Assembly (NCBI GenBank): GCA_011959205.1 | Contig: BLLV01000173.1 | Span: forward strand, 1 to 49,394 | Origin: Bacteroidaceae bacterium | GTDB taxonomy: Bacteria > Bacteroidota > Bacteroidia > Bacteroidales > Bacteroidaceae | DNA: 49,394 nucleotides | Direction of reading: 5' to 3' | In this document: positions 33,967-44,128 of the stretch, in pieces | How positions within the stretch are numbered: position 1 is the first letter of the stretch | Layout: every line of letters begins with the position of its first letter | Position numbers and translations under genes: made by a program | Notes under the pieces: model-generated | Databases searched by the model: none | What the model was told of the DNA's origin: nothing | Seen by the model: the letters and a program-made list of their open reading frames with translations, nothing else

Positions 33967-35307
33967 TTATTCTACAGGAATGTCTTTGTTCACGTTCTTG
34001 CATCCTATCAAGCCGTAGAACAGCAAATAGGCAAGCAAGGCGATAATCAACCAATAGCTGGCCATATATCCTACTGCGTCAGAAATGAACTGTTGCAATA
34101 ACGGGAATATACCGCCACCGACAACCATCATCATGAAAATACCTGAAGCTTGTGCGGTGTATTTGCCCAAACCTTCTACAGCAAGGTTAAAGATACCTCC
34201 CCACATGATGGACGTACATAAACCGCAAAGTACCAAGAATAGGGCGCTGACCGGTACGGATGCCATTTCAAATCCATTTTCCACACTGTATCCAGGCATA
34301 GAAACGGTGATTTCTTTAGGAGTAAATATGGCAATTAATATAAAGAAGATGGCTGTTGCGGAAACAACAATTAATTGTGTGCGTGTAGCTACTTTACCAC
34401 TGATGATGCTACTTGCAGAACGTCCCACCAACATAAGTAACCAATAAATGGCAGCGATAGCTCCACCAATAGCGGCACCGTTGGCAACCAGACCCGCACC
34501 TTTTTCTGTTGGGTCGGCAAGGTAGAAATTCAATGTGCCCGGAATACCGATTTCGATGCCTACATATACAAAGATACCGATAACGCCTAATACAGTATGA
34601 CGGAAGTTCCAAGGACTATGAGAGAATTTTTCTTTCTCATGGCCTGCTTTTCTAAGATGAGGTTCCGGAATGGCGATGAATGAAAGAGCGATAAATGCTG
34701 ATACGAATACACCCATTGCGATGAATAGCAGAGGAGCCACATCCGACATGGCTGTCTGGGGAGTAACCGAACCAATCAGAGCACCTACAAAAAGCGGAGT
34801 CAAAGTACCGGACAATGAGTTTAAAGCACCACCGGCCTGAATCAGCTGGTTGCCCTTGTTGCCGCCACCTCCTAAAAGGTTGAGCATCGGGTTGACTACA
34901 GTGTTCAACATACATACACAGAAGCCGCAGACAAAAGCACCAAGTAAATAGATGATGAAGTTCATCTTAATGGCATATTCTCCTAAATTGAATACGTTTA
35001 TATCTGCACCGAATAAACTGGAAATATACTGGATGAACAGACCGATGAACCCCACTGCCATAGCAATCAGGGCTGTCTTTTTATATCCGATTTTTACAAG
35101 CATATTGCCTGAAGGGATACCCATAAACAAGTATGCAAGGAAATTCATCATATTTCCCATCATACCCAAAGTATTGGCACCTGCATATTGGTTCTTCCAT
35201 ATTGTGCCGAAGGGCGCAGCAAGATTGGTTACGAAGGAAATCATCGCGAAAAGAAAAAACATTGTAATGATAGCGATGATATTGCCGTTCTGTTTTTGTT
35301 GATTCAT
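33967..35307 (-). CDS. gluP: Glucose/galactose MFS transporter
   Basis: This 446-aa protein has about 12 membrane segments and belongs to the fucose/glucose/galactose proton-symporter branch of the MFS. Family features include NLAAPFGTIWKNQY, FLAYLFMGIPSGNMLVKIGY, NTVVNPMLNLLGGGGNKGNQ and, in the C-half, GLCTSIMWGGIFNLAVEGLG. With galM on one side and galK on the other it should import galactose and perhaps glucose. The symbol follows common usage for this family. Confidence 0.92.
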   Translation of the reverse strand: MNQQKQNGNIIAIITMFFLFAMISFVTNLAAPFGTIWKNQYAGANTLGMMGNMMNFLAYLFMGIPSGNMLVKIGYKKTALIAMAVGFIGLFIQYISSLFGADINVFNLGEYAIKMNFIIYLLGAFVCGFCVCMLNTVVNPMLNLLGGGGNKGNQLIQAGGALNSLSGTLTPLFVGALIGSVTPQTAMSDVAPLLFIAMGVFVSAFIALSFIAIPEPHLRKAGHEKEKFSHSPWNFRHTVLGVIGIFVYVGIEIGIPGTLNFYLADPTEKGAGLVANGAAIGGAIAAIYWLLMLVGRSASSIISGKVATRTQLIVVSATAIFFILIAIFTPKEITVSMPGYSVENGFEMASVPVSALFLVLCGLCTSIMWGGIFNLAVEGLGKYTAQASGIFMMMVVGGGIFPLLQQFISDAVGYMASYWLIIALLAYLLFYGLIGCKNVNKDIPVE

Positions 35308-35353
35308 GATTTTGAAAAAATTATAAGTTTATAAATTAGGTTATTTCATAAAA

Positions 35354-36448
35354 TTATTTTTCTACACCGAACTTGTAGATCGTTACTTGGTTGTATGTTT
35401 CTCCCGGACGCAGCACACAAGAAGGGAAATGTCCCTTGTTGGGAGTGTCTGGAAAATGCTGTGCTTCAAAACAAATAGCACTTCTTGCAGGGAAAGTTGC
35501 TCCATGAGCTCCCTCGAAACCATTATGCCAGTTTGAGGTATAGACTTGTACACCAGGCTCTGTGGTATAGACCTCCATGCTGCGACCGCTTTCGGGTTCT
35601 ACACATTTTGCAGCGAAACTCAGGGTGCCTTGTTCATGTTTGTTCAGTACATAACAGTGGTCATAGCCTGCACCAAACTCTAGCTGCTCGAATTTATCAT
35701 TGATTCGGCTGTCTACTCTTTGGGGAGTACGGAAATCCATAGGGGTGCCTTCTACTTTGGCGATTTCGCCTGTAGGGATTGACACATTGTCTATCGGAGT
35801 ATAGAAATCAGCATGGATGGTTACGATGTTGTTGTCAACGGTTGCCGTAGGGTTGGCAATGCCTGATAGGCTGAAGAAACCGTGGTGGGTGAGATTTACC
35901 AGAGTCGTTTTGTCTGTTGTTGCACTATAAGTAATGATAAACTCATTTTGATTACTTAAAGTATATGTTACGTTGATGTCCAGATTTCCCGGAAATCCCT
36001 CTTCGCCATCAGCAGACAGATAATGCAATTTCAAACTTTGAGGTGTTTCCTGTTCTGCGTCCCAAACACGGGCATGGAATCCTGTGGGACCACCGTGTAG
36101 CGAGTTGGGACCATTGTTGACTGTCAGTGAATACTCTTTCCCCTCCAGAGTGAATTTGCCTCCTGCTATACGGTTGCCGTAACGGCCGATAAGGGTGCTG
36201 AGGAAAGGTTCGTGGCTATTGATTACATGTTCTATACTGTCATGTCCCTGAATGACATTGGCGTATTTACCATTTTTGTCCGGAACCATAATAGCCAATA
36301 CGGCTCCACCATAGTTGGTAACAGCGATTTCAGTGCCGTTCTCATTTTTCAGTATGAAAAGGTCTGTTTGTTTCCCGTTCACTGTTGTCTGAAAATCGGC
36401 CCGTTTCAGGCCGCATAAATTCTCATCGGAAGTAGATGTGTTTATCAT
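35354..36448 (-). CDS. galM: Aldose 1-epimerase (cytoplasmic)
   Basis: This 364-aa mutarotase lacks a signal peptide. Motifs are GRYGNRIAGGKF, NSLHGGPTGFHARVWD, NLTHHGFFSLSG (catalytic His) and SAICFEAQHFPDTPNKG (catalytic Glu). It should convert beta-D-galactose to the alpha form used by galactokinase. It heads the galM-MFS-galK operon and starts 46 nt before the transporter gene. It is clearly related to the lipoprotein copy at 31417-32571, but the two differ throughout. Confidence 0.96.
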   Translation of the reverse strand: MINTSTSDENLCGLKRADFQTTVNGKQTDLFILKNENGTEIAVTNYGGAVLAIMVPDKNGKYANVIQGHDSIEHVINSHEPFLSTLIGRYGNRIAGGKFTLEGKEYSLTVNNGPNSLHGGPTGFHARVWDAEQETPQSLKLHYLSADGEEGFPGNLDINVTYTLSNQNEFIITYSATTDKTTLVNLTHHGFFSLSGIANPTATVDNNIVTIHADFYTPIDNVSIPTGEIAKVEGTPMDFRTPQRVDSRINDKFEQLEFGAGYDHCYVLNKHEQGTLSFAAKCVEPESGRSMEVYTTEPGVQVYTSNWHNGFEGAHGATFPARSAICFEAQHFPDTPNKGHFPSCVLRPGETYNQVTIYKFGVEK

Positions 36449-36454
36449 GTTATT

Positions 36455-36519
36455 GAAAATCTTTTTATTGTATGTATAAAACTAATGCAAATAAAAAGAT
36501 TTTCTTCGGTATTCCCAAA
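36455..36519 (-). promoter_or_regulatory. Promoter and flanking operator-like repeats of the galactose operon
   Basis: TTTG (36519-36516) and TTTATTTG (36495-36488) on the minus strand are exactly 20 nt apart. A 15-bp perfect inverted repeat has one arm, GAAAATCTTTTTATT, at 36455-36469 in the leader and the other at 36490-36504, overlapping the -7 box. Each arm contains the near-palindrome AAAATCTTTT. Because one arm is not transcribed, this is a DNA-level signal and not an RNA hairpin. Confidence 0.65.
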
Positions 36520-36542
36520 CTTTTTATAGAAAAGTGAATGCG

Positions 36543-37829
36543 CTAAACGTGAAATTTTAATAAATCAGCCACGATAAAGCTGCTCCCTCCAACAAAAATA
36601 AAGTCATTTTTGTTTGCTTTCTCTTTAGCGGCCGCTATGGCTGTTTTTACATCGGGATAGGTGTTTCCGTGTAATCCGGATTGCAAAGCTAAATCTTGCA
36701 GTTCTTTTTCGGGTAAGGCACGTTTTACACTGGCTTTGGTAAAATAGTACATGGCATCTTGGGGAAGCATGGCTAATACTCCGCTGATATCTTTGTCGTT
36801 TACCATACCTATTACGATGTGTAACTGTTTGTATTTTTGATGTCTTAACTGTTCTACGATATACGAAATGCCTCCTACATTATGCCCTGTGTCACAAATT
36901 AAAGTTGGTTTATGCTCTAATTTCTGCCATCTTCCCATCAGACCGGTAAGTTCGCATACTTGTGAAAATCCTTTACGTATATTCTCTTCCGTGAATTGAT
37001 AACCTGTCTGTTTCAATCGGCGAATGGCGGATAGAAGTGTCTGGGTGTTTTTTAATTGGCATAGTCCTCCCAATTCTCCTTCCAGATTTGCATAATCGAC
37101 AGTCTGATAGATTTGCTTCCCTTCTTCGTCTATACAGGAAGTCTGTAATAATTGTTCTTCTTCTGCAAAGTAGATGGGGGCGTTTACCTCTTTGGCGCGG
37201 GCCATGAATACCGGTTTGGTTTCAGGGGTTGTTTCGCCAATAACTACCGGAATATTTTCTTTGATGATTCCAGCCTTTTCTCCAGCTATTTTTTCTAAAG
37301 TGTTGCCTAAAAATTGTACGTGATCAAAACTGATATTGGTAATGATGCACAAATCCGGCCGGATGATATTTGTGCAATCCATCCGTCCTCCCAGTCCCAC
37401 TTCTATAATGGCTACATCTACTTGTTCTCGGGCAAAATAGTGAAAAGCCATTGCGGTAGTCAGTTCAAAGAAAGAGGGATGTAAAGGTTCGAAGAAAGTA
37501 CGGTGCTTCTCTACAAAGTCTATCACATATTCTTTGGATGCAGGAATTCCGTTAACACGGATTCGCTCACGGAAATCTATCAGGTGCGGTGATGTGTAGA
37601 GTCCTGTCTTATATCCGGCTGATTGCAGGATGGCAGCCAACGTGTGCGAACAAGAGCCTTTTCCATTAGTCCCGGCTATATGGATGGTTCGGAACTGGCG
37701 GTGGGGATGATTGAAATATTCATCTAGAAGATAGGTGTTTTCTAATCCTGCTTTGTATGCATCCTTGCCTATATGCTGGAATAGTGGGGCGCTATTGTAT
37801 AAATAATCCAGTGTTTCTTCGTAATTCAT
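36543..37829 (-). CDS. folC: Folylpolyglutamate synthase/dihydrofolate synthase
   Basis: This 428-aa Mur-ligase-like enzyme adds glutamate to dihydropteroate and to folates. The ATP P-loop IAGTNGKGSCSHTLAAIL lies near residue 51, and the folate loop and metal region FFELTTAMAFHYFAREQVDV and EVGLGGRMDCTN follow. The C-terminal domain contains DTGHNVGGI. It is downstream of grpE-dnaJ but separated from dnaJ by 93 nt holding a long hairpin. Confidence 0.95.
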   Translation of the reverse strand: MNYEETLDYLYNSAPLFQHIGKDAYKAGLENTYLLDEYFNHPHRQFRTIHIAGTNGKGSCSHTLAAILQSAGYKTGLYTSPHLIDFRERIRVNGIPASKEYVIDFVEKHRTFFEPLHPSFFELTTAMAFHYFAREQVDVAIIEVGLGGRMDCTNIIRPDLCIITNISFDHVQFLGNTLEKIAGEKAGIIKENIPVVIGETTPETKPVFMARAKEVNAPIYFAEEEQLLQTSCIDEEGKQIYQTVDYANLEGELGGLCQLKNTQTLLSAIRRLKQTGYQFTEENIRKGFSQVCELTGLMGRWQKLEHKPTLICDTGHNVGGISYIVEQLRHQKYKQLHIVIGMVNDKDISGVLAMLPQDAMYYFTKASVKRALPEKELQDLALQSGLHGNTYPDVKTAIAAAKEKANKNDFIFVGGSSFIVADLLKFHV

Positions 37830-37847
37830 AGCGAATGTTTTTATTTG

Positions 37848-37915
37848 CCGCGGAGTGTTATAAAGGAATACTAAGGTCTTATATCTCCCTGGTACTCCTT
37901 TGTAACACTCCGCGG
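37848..37915. repeat. Long stem-loop between dnaJ and folC
   Basis: Two 24-nt arms (37848-37871 and 37892-37915) pair with one G:U and one mismatch around a 20-nt loop. The outer parts CCGCGGAGTGTTA and TAACACTCCGCGG are GC-rich. No T-run follows on the minus strand, so it looks more like a REP-type or RNA-processing element than a classic terminator. Confidence 0.85.
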
Positions 37916-37922
37916 TGTAGGA

Positions 37923-39098
37923 CTAATCGAAGAAGTTTTTGAACTTCTTGAATATTTTTTCTTTAATGCTTGTATTCGGTTTGAAATTATCCGATTCCTG
38001 CATTTTCTCTAGTGCTTGTTTCTCATCTTTGTTCAACGTCTCAGGAACATACACGCTTACATTGACTAATAAATCACCCGTACCATTACTGTAGCCATAA
38101 CTATTGACATTGGGTAATCCTTTGCCTCTTAAACGTAAAACCTTGCCAGGCTGAGTGCCCGGTTCTATTTTTACTTTTACTTTACTGTCAATAGTAGGTA
38201 TCTCCACCGTACCTCCTAAAGCGGCTGTCGGGATACTTAACAACAGATTGTAAATCAGATCGTTCTCGTCACGTATCAAGTCCGGATGAGATTCTTCCTC
38301 GATGACAACAAGCAAATCACCGGGAACACCGTTGTGCTTGCCTGCATTTCCTTTACCATTGACCGAAAGTTGCATACCTTCAGCTACACCGGCAGGAATT
38401 TTCACTTCCACCACTTCCTCTCCATATACGATACCTTCTCCCGAGCAAACTTTACATTTGTTCTTGATGATTTTTCCTTCTCCGTTACATTGCGGACATA
38501 CGCTTTGCGATTGTACCATTCCGAAGATGCTTTGCTGGGTACGGGTAATACTTCCCGTTCCATGACAAGTGGGACACGTTTCCGTTCCTCCTTCTCCTTC
38601 GGCTCCTGAACCATGGCAATGGTCACATGTGACGTACTTTTTCAGTTTGAATTTCTTTTCTACTCCCGTAGAAATCTCTTTTAAGTTCAGTTTTACTTTT
38701 ACGCGGAGGTCTGAGCCACGGAATTTGCGTTGTGCGGAACGTCCGCCGCCTCCGAAACCTCCAAAGCCTCCGAAACCTCCTCCGCGTCCGCCGAAAATAT
38801 CGCCGAACATAGAGAATATGTCATCCATAGACATGCCTTGTCCGAATCCTTCAAAACCGCCACCGGCAGCTCCGCTCATACCCGCATGTCCGAATTGGTC
38901 ATAACGGGCTCGTTTGTCCGGATTGCTCAACACGTCGTATGCTTCGGCGGCTTCCTTGAATTTCTCTTCCGCTTCTTTATCTCCTGGATTTTTGTCCGGA
39001 TGATATTGTATCGCTTTTTTACGGTATGCCTTTTTTATAACATCGAGGGTGGCTGTTTTGTCCACCTCCAGAACTTCGTAATAGTCTCTTTTTGCCAT
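37923..39098 (-). CDS. dnaJ: Chaperone protein DnaJ
   Basis: This 391-aa type I Hsp40 stimulates DnaK. The J domain (1-70) has the YHPDKNPGD loop. A Gly/Phe-rich segment (about 75-118) follows. The zinc-finger domain has four CxxCxGxG repeats ([32 protein letters not shown]). The C-terminal substrate-binding domain has the usual [20 protein letters not shown]. It begins 19 nt after grpE. Confidence 0.98.
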   Translation of the reverse strand: MAKRDYYEVLEVDKTATLDVIKKAYRKKAIQYHPDKNPGDKEAEEKFKEAAEAYDVLSNPDKRARYDQFGHAGMSGAAGGGFEGFGQGMSMDDIFSMFGDIFGGRGGGFGGFGGFGGGGRSAQRKFRGSDLRVKVKLNLKEISTGVEKKFKLKKYVTCDHCHGSGAEGEGGTETCPTCHGTGSITRTQQSIFGMVQSQSVCPQCNGEGKIIKNKCKVCSGEGIVYGEEVVEVKIPAGVAEGMQLSVNGKGNAGKHNGVPGDLLVVIEEESHPDLIRDENDLIYNLLLSIPTAALGGTVEIPTIDSKVKVKIEPGTQPGKVLRLRGKGLPNVNSYGYSNGTGDLLVNVSVYVPETLNKDEKQALEKMQESDNFKPNTSIKEKIFKKFKNFFD

Positions 39099-39117
39099 GT
39101 TGTTTTATGATACTGTT

Positions 39118-39738
39118 TTATTGGGCCACTACTACTTTGGCGTGGCGTATTACTTTGTCATTCAGTTTGTAACCGGTTTGCACGCAGTCCAGGATTTTTC
39201 CTTTCTTGTCTTCCGAAGGAGCTGGGACTAATGCGATGGCTTCGTGATAGTCGGTGTCAAAATCTTCACCGTCAGTTTCTATTTTCTGAAGTCCTTCCTG
39301 GTTCAATACTTTCAGGAATTTGTTGTAGATCAATTCGATTCCTTCACGCATGGCTTTTACGTCATCCGAAGTTTCTGAAGTCTTTATAGCGCGCTCCAGA
39401 TCATCCAGAACAGGGAGAATGGCAGTAATGGTCTTTTCTCCGCCATTCTTAATCAATTCCGCTTTCTCCTTCATGGTGCGTTTGCGGTAATTGTCAAATT
39501 CGGCTGAAAGACGCAGGTATTTGTCATGCTGCTCTTCTATTGTTTTCTGAGCTTCCGCCAATTCCTTGCTCACCTTCTCTTCAGTGTCCAGTTCTTCGGC
39601 CGCTTCTTTCTGAGTTTCTTCATCGATGGCAGCTTCTGCCGCTTCCTGATTTTTCAAAACTTCCTCGTCTTGAGGCTGGTTCTTCTCTGTTGGGTTCATA
39701 TTCTTATTAAACTTTTTGTTTTTCTTGTTTTTACTCAT
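39118..39738 (-). CDS. grpE: Nucleotide exchange factor GrpE
   Basis: GrpE releases ADP from DnaK. I place the start at ATG 39738 (MSKNKKNKKFNK, 206 aa). An in-frame ATG 24 nt upstream (39762) would add eight residues and cannot be excluded. An acidic, Glu-rich N-terminal region and coiled coil (about 25-80) lead into the GrpE core: EFDNYRKRTMKEKAELIKNG, ILPVLDDLERAI and the end motif VQTGYKLNDKVIRHAKVVVA. It is cotranscribed with dnaJ; no CIRCE or other heat-shock operator was identified. Confidence 0.95.
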   Translation of the reverse strand: MSKNKKNKKFNKNMNPTEKNQPQDEEVLKNQEAAEAAIDEETQKEAAEELDTEEKVSKELAEAQKTIEEQHDKYLRLSAEFDNYRKRTMKEKAELIKNGGEKTITAILPVLDDLERAIKTSETSDDVKAMREGIELIYNKFLKVLNQEGLQKIETDGEDFDTDYHEAIALVPAPSEDKKGKILDCVQTGYKLNDKVIRHAKVVVAQ

Positions 39739-39813
39739 AACAGTCAGGGGTTTTAGGTTCATTTATTGCTAACAAATTCCATGCCTGCTTGTTTCCTTTG
39801 AGTGATAATTTTG

Positions 39814-39821
39814 CAAAAGTA
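39814..39821 (-). promoter_or_regulatory. -7 element of grpE-dnaJ
   Basis: TACTTTTG on the minus strand fits TAnnTTTG and lies 76 nt before the chosen grpE start. It is back to back with the ABC-F promoter, 45 bp apart, so the two share the region upstream of their -7 boxes. No good -33 box is seen. Confidence 0.5.
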
Positions 39822-39865
39822 CGGAATTTCTGCCACACTGACATACTTTTCTGAATTAAAATGCC

Positions 39866-39873
39866 TACCTTTG
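39866..39873 (+). promoter_or_regulatory. -7 element of the ABC-F gene
   Basis: TACCTTTG fits TAnnTTTG and lies 44 nt before the start codon at 39917. The -33 match is poor. Confidence 0.5.
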
Positions 39874-39901
39874 CAACCTCAAAAATAGAATAACTATATA
39901 A

Positions 39902-41536
<1,635 letters not shown>

Positions 41537-41553
41537 ATGATCAGTATGAGCTG

Positions 41554-41599
41554 AAAAAGAAAGAGCCACCGGGAACCGTTGTCCCTGTGGCTCTTTTTT
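41554..41599 (+). terminator. Intrinsic terminator after the ABC-F gene
   Basis: AAAGAGCCAC-C-GGGA pairs with TCCC-T-GTGGCTCTTT around a 7-nt loop and is followed by a T-run. It ends about 60 nt after the stop codon. Confidence 0.9.
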
Positions 41600-41696
41600 A
41601 TGGTTTAGCTGCAATTCTTATTCCTTATGAACCGCAATGAGTTCAAAATTCTATGATAATGAACGATAATCCATGTCGTTGTATTCGGATTTGGAT

Positions 41697-41704
41697 TACT
41701 TTTG
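41697..41704 (+). promoter_or_regulatory. -7 element of the esterase gene
   Basis: TACTTTTG fits TAnnTTTG and lies 20-30 nt before the two candidate start codons. No TTTG is present at the usual -33 distance. Confidence 0.5.
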
Positions 41705-41724
41705 CGTCACATTAAAAATGTGAA

Positions 41725-43236
41725 ATGATACTTATGAAAAACTTGATTTTGATTTTAGTCTTTGCTGCCGTCAGCTTGAATATGGCAGCTTCTCATCCTG
41801 TACACGTGATTATTACTGCCGGACAGTCCAATACCGACGGGCGGACTTCTAATGAAGATTTGCCGGCATATATTAAAGCGTTGGCTACGGATACGCTGGC
41901 GTATGCCGAAGGTGCCTACCGCTATTGTCAGATAGCCCAGAATGACGGGGAAGGAAAATTTGTTCCTTTCTGGCCTCGTGCCAAACGTAACGGGAAAAAT
42001 AACATGTGGGCTTTTGATGCAGTGACATATTATGAGTTGGAGCAGTTGTTGCAGGAGAAGTTTTATGTGGTGAAATGGGCCGTTGGCGGAACCTCCATTG
42101 CGCCTGATTACAATGCTTCCAAGGGACGTTTCTGGTCAGCGGATCCTGAATGGCTGGCACAGACCAAGGCGACTTCTGACGGGGGAAACTCCTTGTTGCT
42201 TTCTTTCATCCAAGAGATAGACGTGTGCATAGACCAGACTCTTTCCCGGCTGGAAGAGGGGTATCAGATAGATGCATTTCTTTGGCATCAGGGGGAAAGC
42301 GACTATGCTAAAAGTAAAGACTACTACCATAATCTGAAAACGATGGTGGCTTATGTGCGTACGCATCTGACTGAAAAAACGGGGAAGGACTATTCCCGCC
42401 TGCCTTTTATTTTCGGAACTGTTGCCCGGAGTAATAAATATTTCAGCAGAGAAGTAGAGGATGCGATGAAGCAACTGGCCGCTGAAGATCCGAACATGCA
42501 CCTGATAGATATGTCAGGCGCGGAGTTGCTGAGTGACAGGCTTCATTTCACGGCACATTCGGCAGAATATTTGGGGCGGCAGGTATATAAGCGGCTGGAA
42601 CAAATTATCAAAGGGGATCCCGTTCAGACGGATGGGTTGAGAGGAAAGCGTTTGGGAATTATCGGAGATAGTTATGTGAAGAATCATAAGGAACCCGTAA
42701 AGAATACCTGGCATTATAAATTTGCCGAAAGACATGGCATGGAATATTTTAATTATGGCAGGAATGGCAGCAGCATTGCCTATAGTAGCCCGCGTTGGGG
42801 GGAGGCGATGTATGTAAGATATAAGGAGATGCCGGATGATCTGGACTATGTGATTGTAGTGGGGGGGCACAATGATGGTTTTAAATTGGATTCAATTGGC
42901 GGTATGGATGTCTTTAAAGAGAGGCTGGCAATGCTGTGTGAAGGGCTTATTGAAAAATATCCCACAGCTAAGATTTTCTTCTTTACCCGATGGAATTGTA
43001 AGAATTTTAAAGGAAGTGATGCTGAAAAGGTGGTGGATGCCATGATTGAGGTTTGTGGAAATTATAGCATTCCTGTTTTTGACAGTGCTCGAAAAGGGGG
43101 AATTTATGCAAGTAGTGATCGTTTCAGGAAAATCTATTTTCAGAAAAGCAAGCACAATACAGATACTGCCCATCTGAATGAAAAAGGTCATGAACGTTTC
43201 TTGAAAGTGGCTGAGAACTTTATATTGCAATACTGA
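41725..43236 (+). CDS. Exported two-domain esterase: SASA/CE6-like plus SGNH hydrolase
   Basis: This protein has 503 aa from ATG 41725, or 500 aa from ATG 41734, which starts the signal peptide more naturally (MKNLILILVFAAVSLNMAAS). The first half is a sialate-O-acetylesterase/CE6-type domain: nucleophile loop AGQSNTDGR (Ser35), WHQGESD (about 187-193) and DRLHF (271-275). The second half is another SGNH/GDSL hydrolase: block I GDSYV (Ser316), GRNGSS, block III GGHND (380-384) and block V DTAH (480-483). Both catalytic sets look complete. It may remove acetyl or other acyl groups from glycans in the periplasm or at the surface. No polysaccharide-utilisation genes adjoin it; substrate unknown. 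Confidence 0.87.
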   Translation: MILMKNLILILVFAAVSLNMAASHPVHVIITAGQSNTDGRTSNEDLPAYIKALATDTLAYAEGAYRYCQIAQNDGEGKFVPFWPRAKRNGKNNMWAFDAVTYYELEQLLQEKFYVVKWAVGGTSIAPDYNASKGRFWSADPEWLAQTKATSDGGNSLLLSFIQEIDVCIDQTLSRLEEGYQIDAFLWHQGESDYAKSKDYYHNLKTMVAYVRTHLTEKTGKDYSRLPFIFGTVARSNKYFSREVEDAMKQLAAEDPNMHLIDMSGAELLSDRLHFTAHSAEYLGRQVYKRLEQIIKGDPVQTDGLRGKRLGIIGDSYVKNHKEPVKNTWHYKFAERHGMEYFNYGRNGSSIAYSSPRWGEAMYVRYKEMPDDLDYVIVVGGHNDGFKLDSIGGMDVFKERLAMLCEGLIEKYPTAKIFFFTRWNCKNFKGSDAEKVVDAMIEVCGNYSIPVFDSARKGGIYASSDRFRKIYFQKSKHNTDTAHLNEKGHERFLKVAENFILQY

Positions 43237-43250
43237 GCGATGTAAATGTA

Positions 43251-43299
43251 ATGGATTATTTCTTTAGATGCGGATGTTGCAGAGAAATAATCCATTTAT
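43251..43299 (+). terminator. Hairpin terminator after the esterase gene
   Basis: A 13-bp perfect stem, ATGGATTATTTCT (43251-43263) with AGAAATAATCCAT (43283-43295), is followed by TTATTTT. It starts 14 nt after the stop codon. The gap 43237-43576 holds this hairpin, the 24-nt repeat copy at 43326, and the rplS terminator; I see no gene in it. Confidence 0.65.
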
Positions 43300-43325
43300 T
43301 TTCCGGAAAAAAGTGAGGTGTCTTC

Positions 43326-43349
43326 TCCGAAAACCCTGTGGGTATGTTA
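43326..43349 (+). repeat. 24-nt intergenic repeat, copy 1
   Basis: TCCGAAAACCCTGT followed by GGGTATGTTA matches 49325-49348 at 23 of 24 positions. Sequences on either side differ. It lies in the gap between the esterase and rplS genes. Nature unknown. Confidence 0.7.
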
Positions 43350-43521
43350 AAGCCGCATGATTATAAAGAATTTGTCAGCCTTCCTCTGGAATATCTGCCT
43401 AGACAAATAAGATTTTAGGGGAACGATAGAAAAATAACAATAAATATGGAATATGAGATGAGGTTAGCTAGTCATCTTTATATGCTATCTTACTTTTTAA
43501 AGACATTTACTGAATGCCCAT

Positions 43522-43558
43522 AAAAAAAGAGCACTCCAAATCGAAATGCTCTTTTTTT
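43522..43558. terminator. Intrinsic terminator after rplS
   Basis: AAAAAAAGAGCA pairs perfectly with TGCTCTTTTTTT around a 13-nt loop. On the minus strand it ends 19 nt after the rplS stop and has a T-run, and it is symmetric for the other strand. Confidence 0.85.
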
Positions 43559-43576
43559 ATGTAGGAATGATAAATC

Positions 43577-43930
43577 TTAAAGATTAACTCTTTTTTCCTG
43601 AATTCTAGCTTTTTTACCGGTAAGAGCACGTAAGTAGTACAATTTAGCACGACGAACTTTACCAACTTTGTTCACAGTGATACTGTCGATAGCCGGAGAT
43701 TCGATAGGGAAAATACGTTCAACACCTACAGTTCCGGACATCTTACGAACGGTGAAACGTTTTTTGTCACCATGTCCGGCGATTTTGATAACAACACCAC
43801 GGTACAACTGTACACGTTCCTTGCTACCTTCAACGATACGGTATGCTACTGTAATAGTATCACCAGCTTTGAATGAAGGATGCTGTTTGCCAGTAGCAAA
43901 TGCTTCTTCTGCAATTTTAATTAAATCCAT
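43577..43930 (-). CDS. rplS: 50S ribosomal protein L19
   Basis: This 117-aa protein is recognised by [11 protein letters not shown], the central [20 protein letters not shown] and [20 protein letters not shown], and the end [20 protein letters not shown]. The start is ATG 43930, which gives the normal L19 length; upstream in-frame TTG codons are not needed. L19 sits at the 30S-50S interface. It is a single-gene unit with its own promoter, a leader of about 78 nt and a terminator. Confidence 0.98.
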   Translation of the reverse strand: MDLIKIAEEAFATGKQHPSFKAGDTITVAYRIVEGSKERVQLYRGVVIKIAGHGDKKRFTVRKMSGTVGVERIFPIESPAIDSITVNKVGKVRRAKLYYLRALTGKKARIQEKRVNL

Positions 43931-44013
43931 TTTTTTTGATTTTAAATTGTTTATCGTTACCAACGCAACATATCAAGTAACTCTTCTTTGACAGCGATTG
44001 CGCGAAAGCGGTG

Positions 44014-44045
44014 CGAAGTTACTAGATTTTTGTCATACAGCCAAA
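44014..44045 (-). promoter_or_regulatory. rplS promoter
   Basis: On the minus strand TTTG (44045-44042) is exactly 20 nt from TAACTTCG (44021-44014), one base from the -7 consensus. The leader of about 78 nt contains GCGATTGCGCGAAAGCGG-like self-complementary sequence near its 5' end, so a structured leader is possible. Confidence 0.65.
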
Positions 44046-44075
44046 TATAAGTTCAATTATTTTTCATCTCATATC

Positions 44076-44107
44076 GTTGGTTGCAACCTCTTTTTTAACT
44101 ACATTTG
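44076..44107 (+). promoter_or_regulatory. Promoter of the 5'-nucleotidase-domain operon
   Basis: GTTG (44076-44079) and TACATTTG (44100-44107) are 20 nt apart. The TTG inside the -7 box is in frame with the gene but lies upstream of the start site, so the ATG at 44129 is the start. The leader is about 15 nt. Confidence 0.65.
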
Positions 44108-44128
44108 GGCAATAAACAACGAATAAAC

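Noticed and set aside
38740..38860. GC-rich tandem-like sequence inside dnaJ
   Set aside because: It encodes the normal Gly/Phe-rich linker of DnaJ.
43931..43963. Upstream TTG start for rplS adding 11 residues
   Set aside because: L19 proteins start at [13 protein letters not shown] sequences and the extension would use the leader region.
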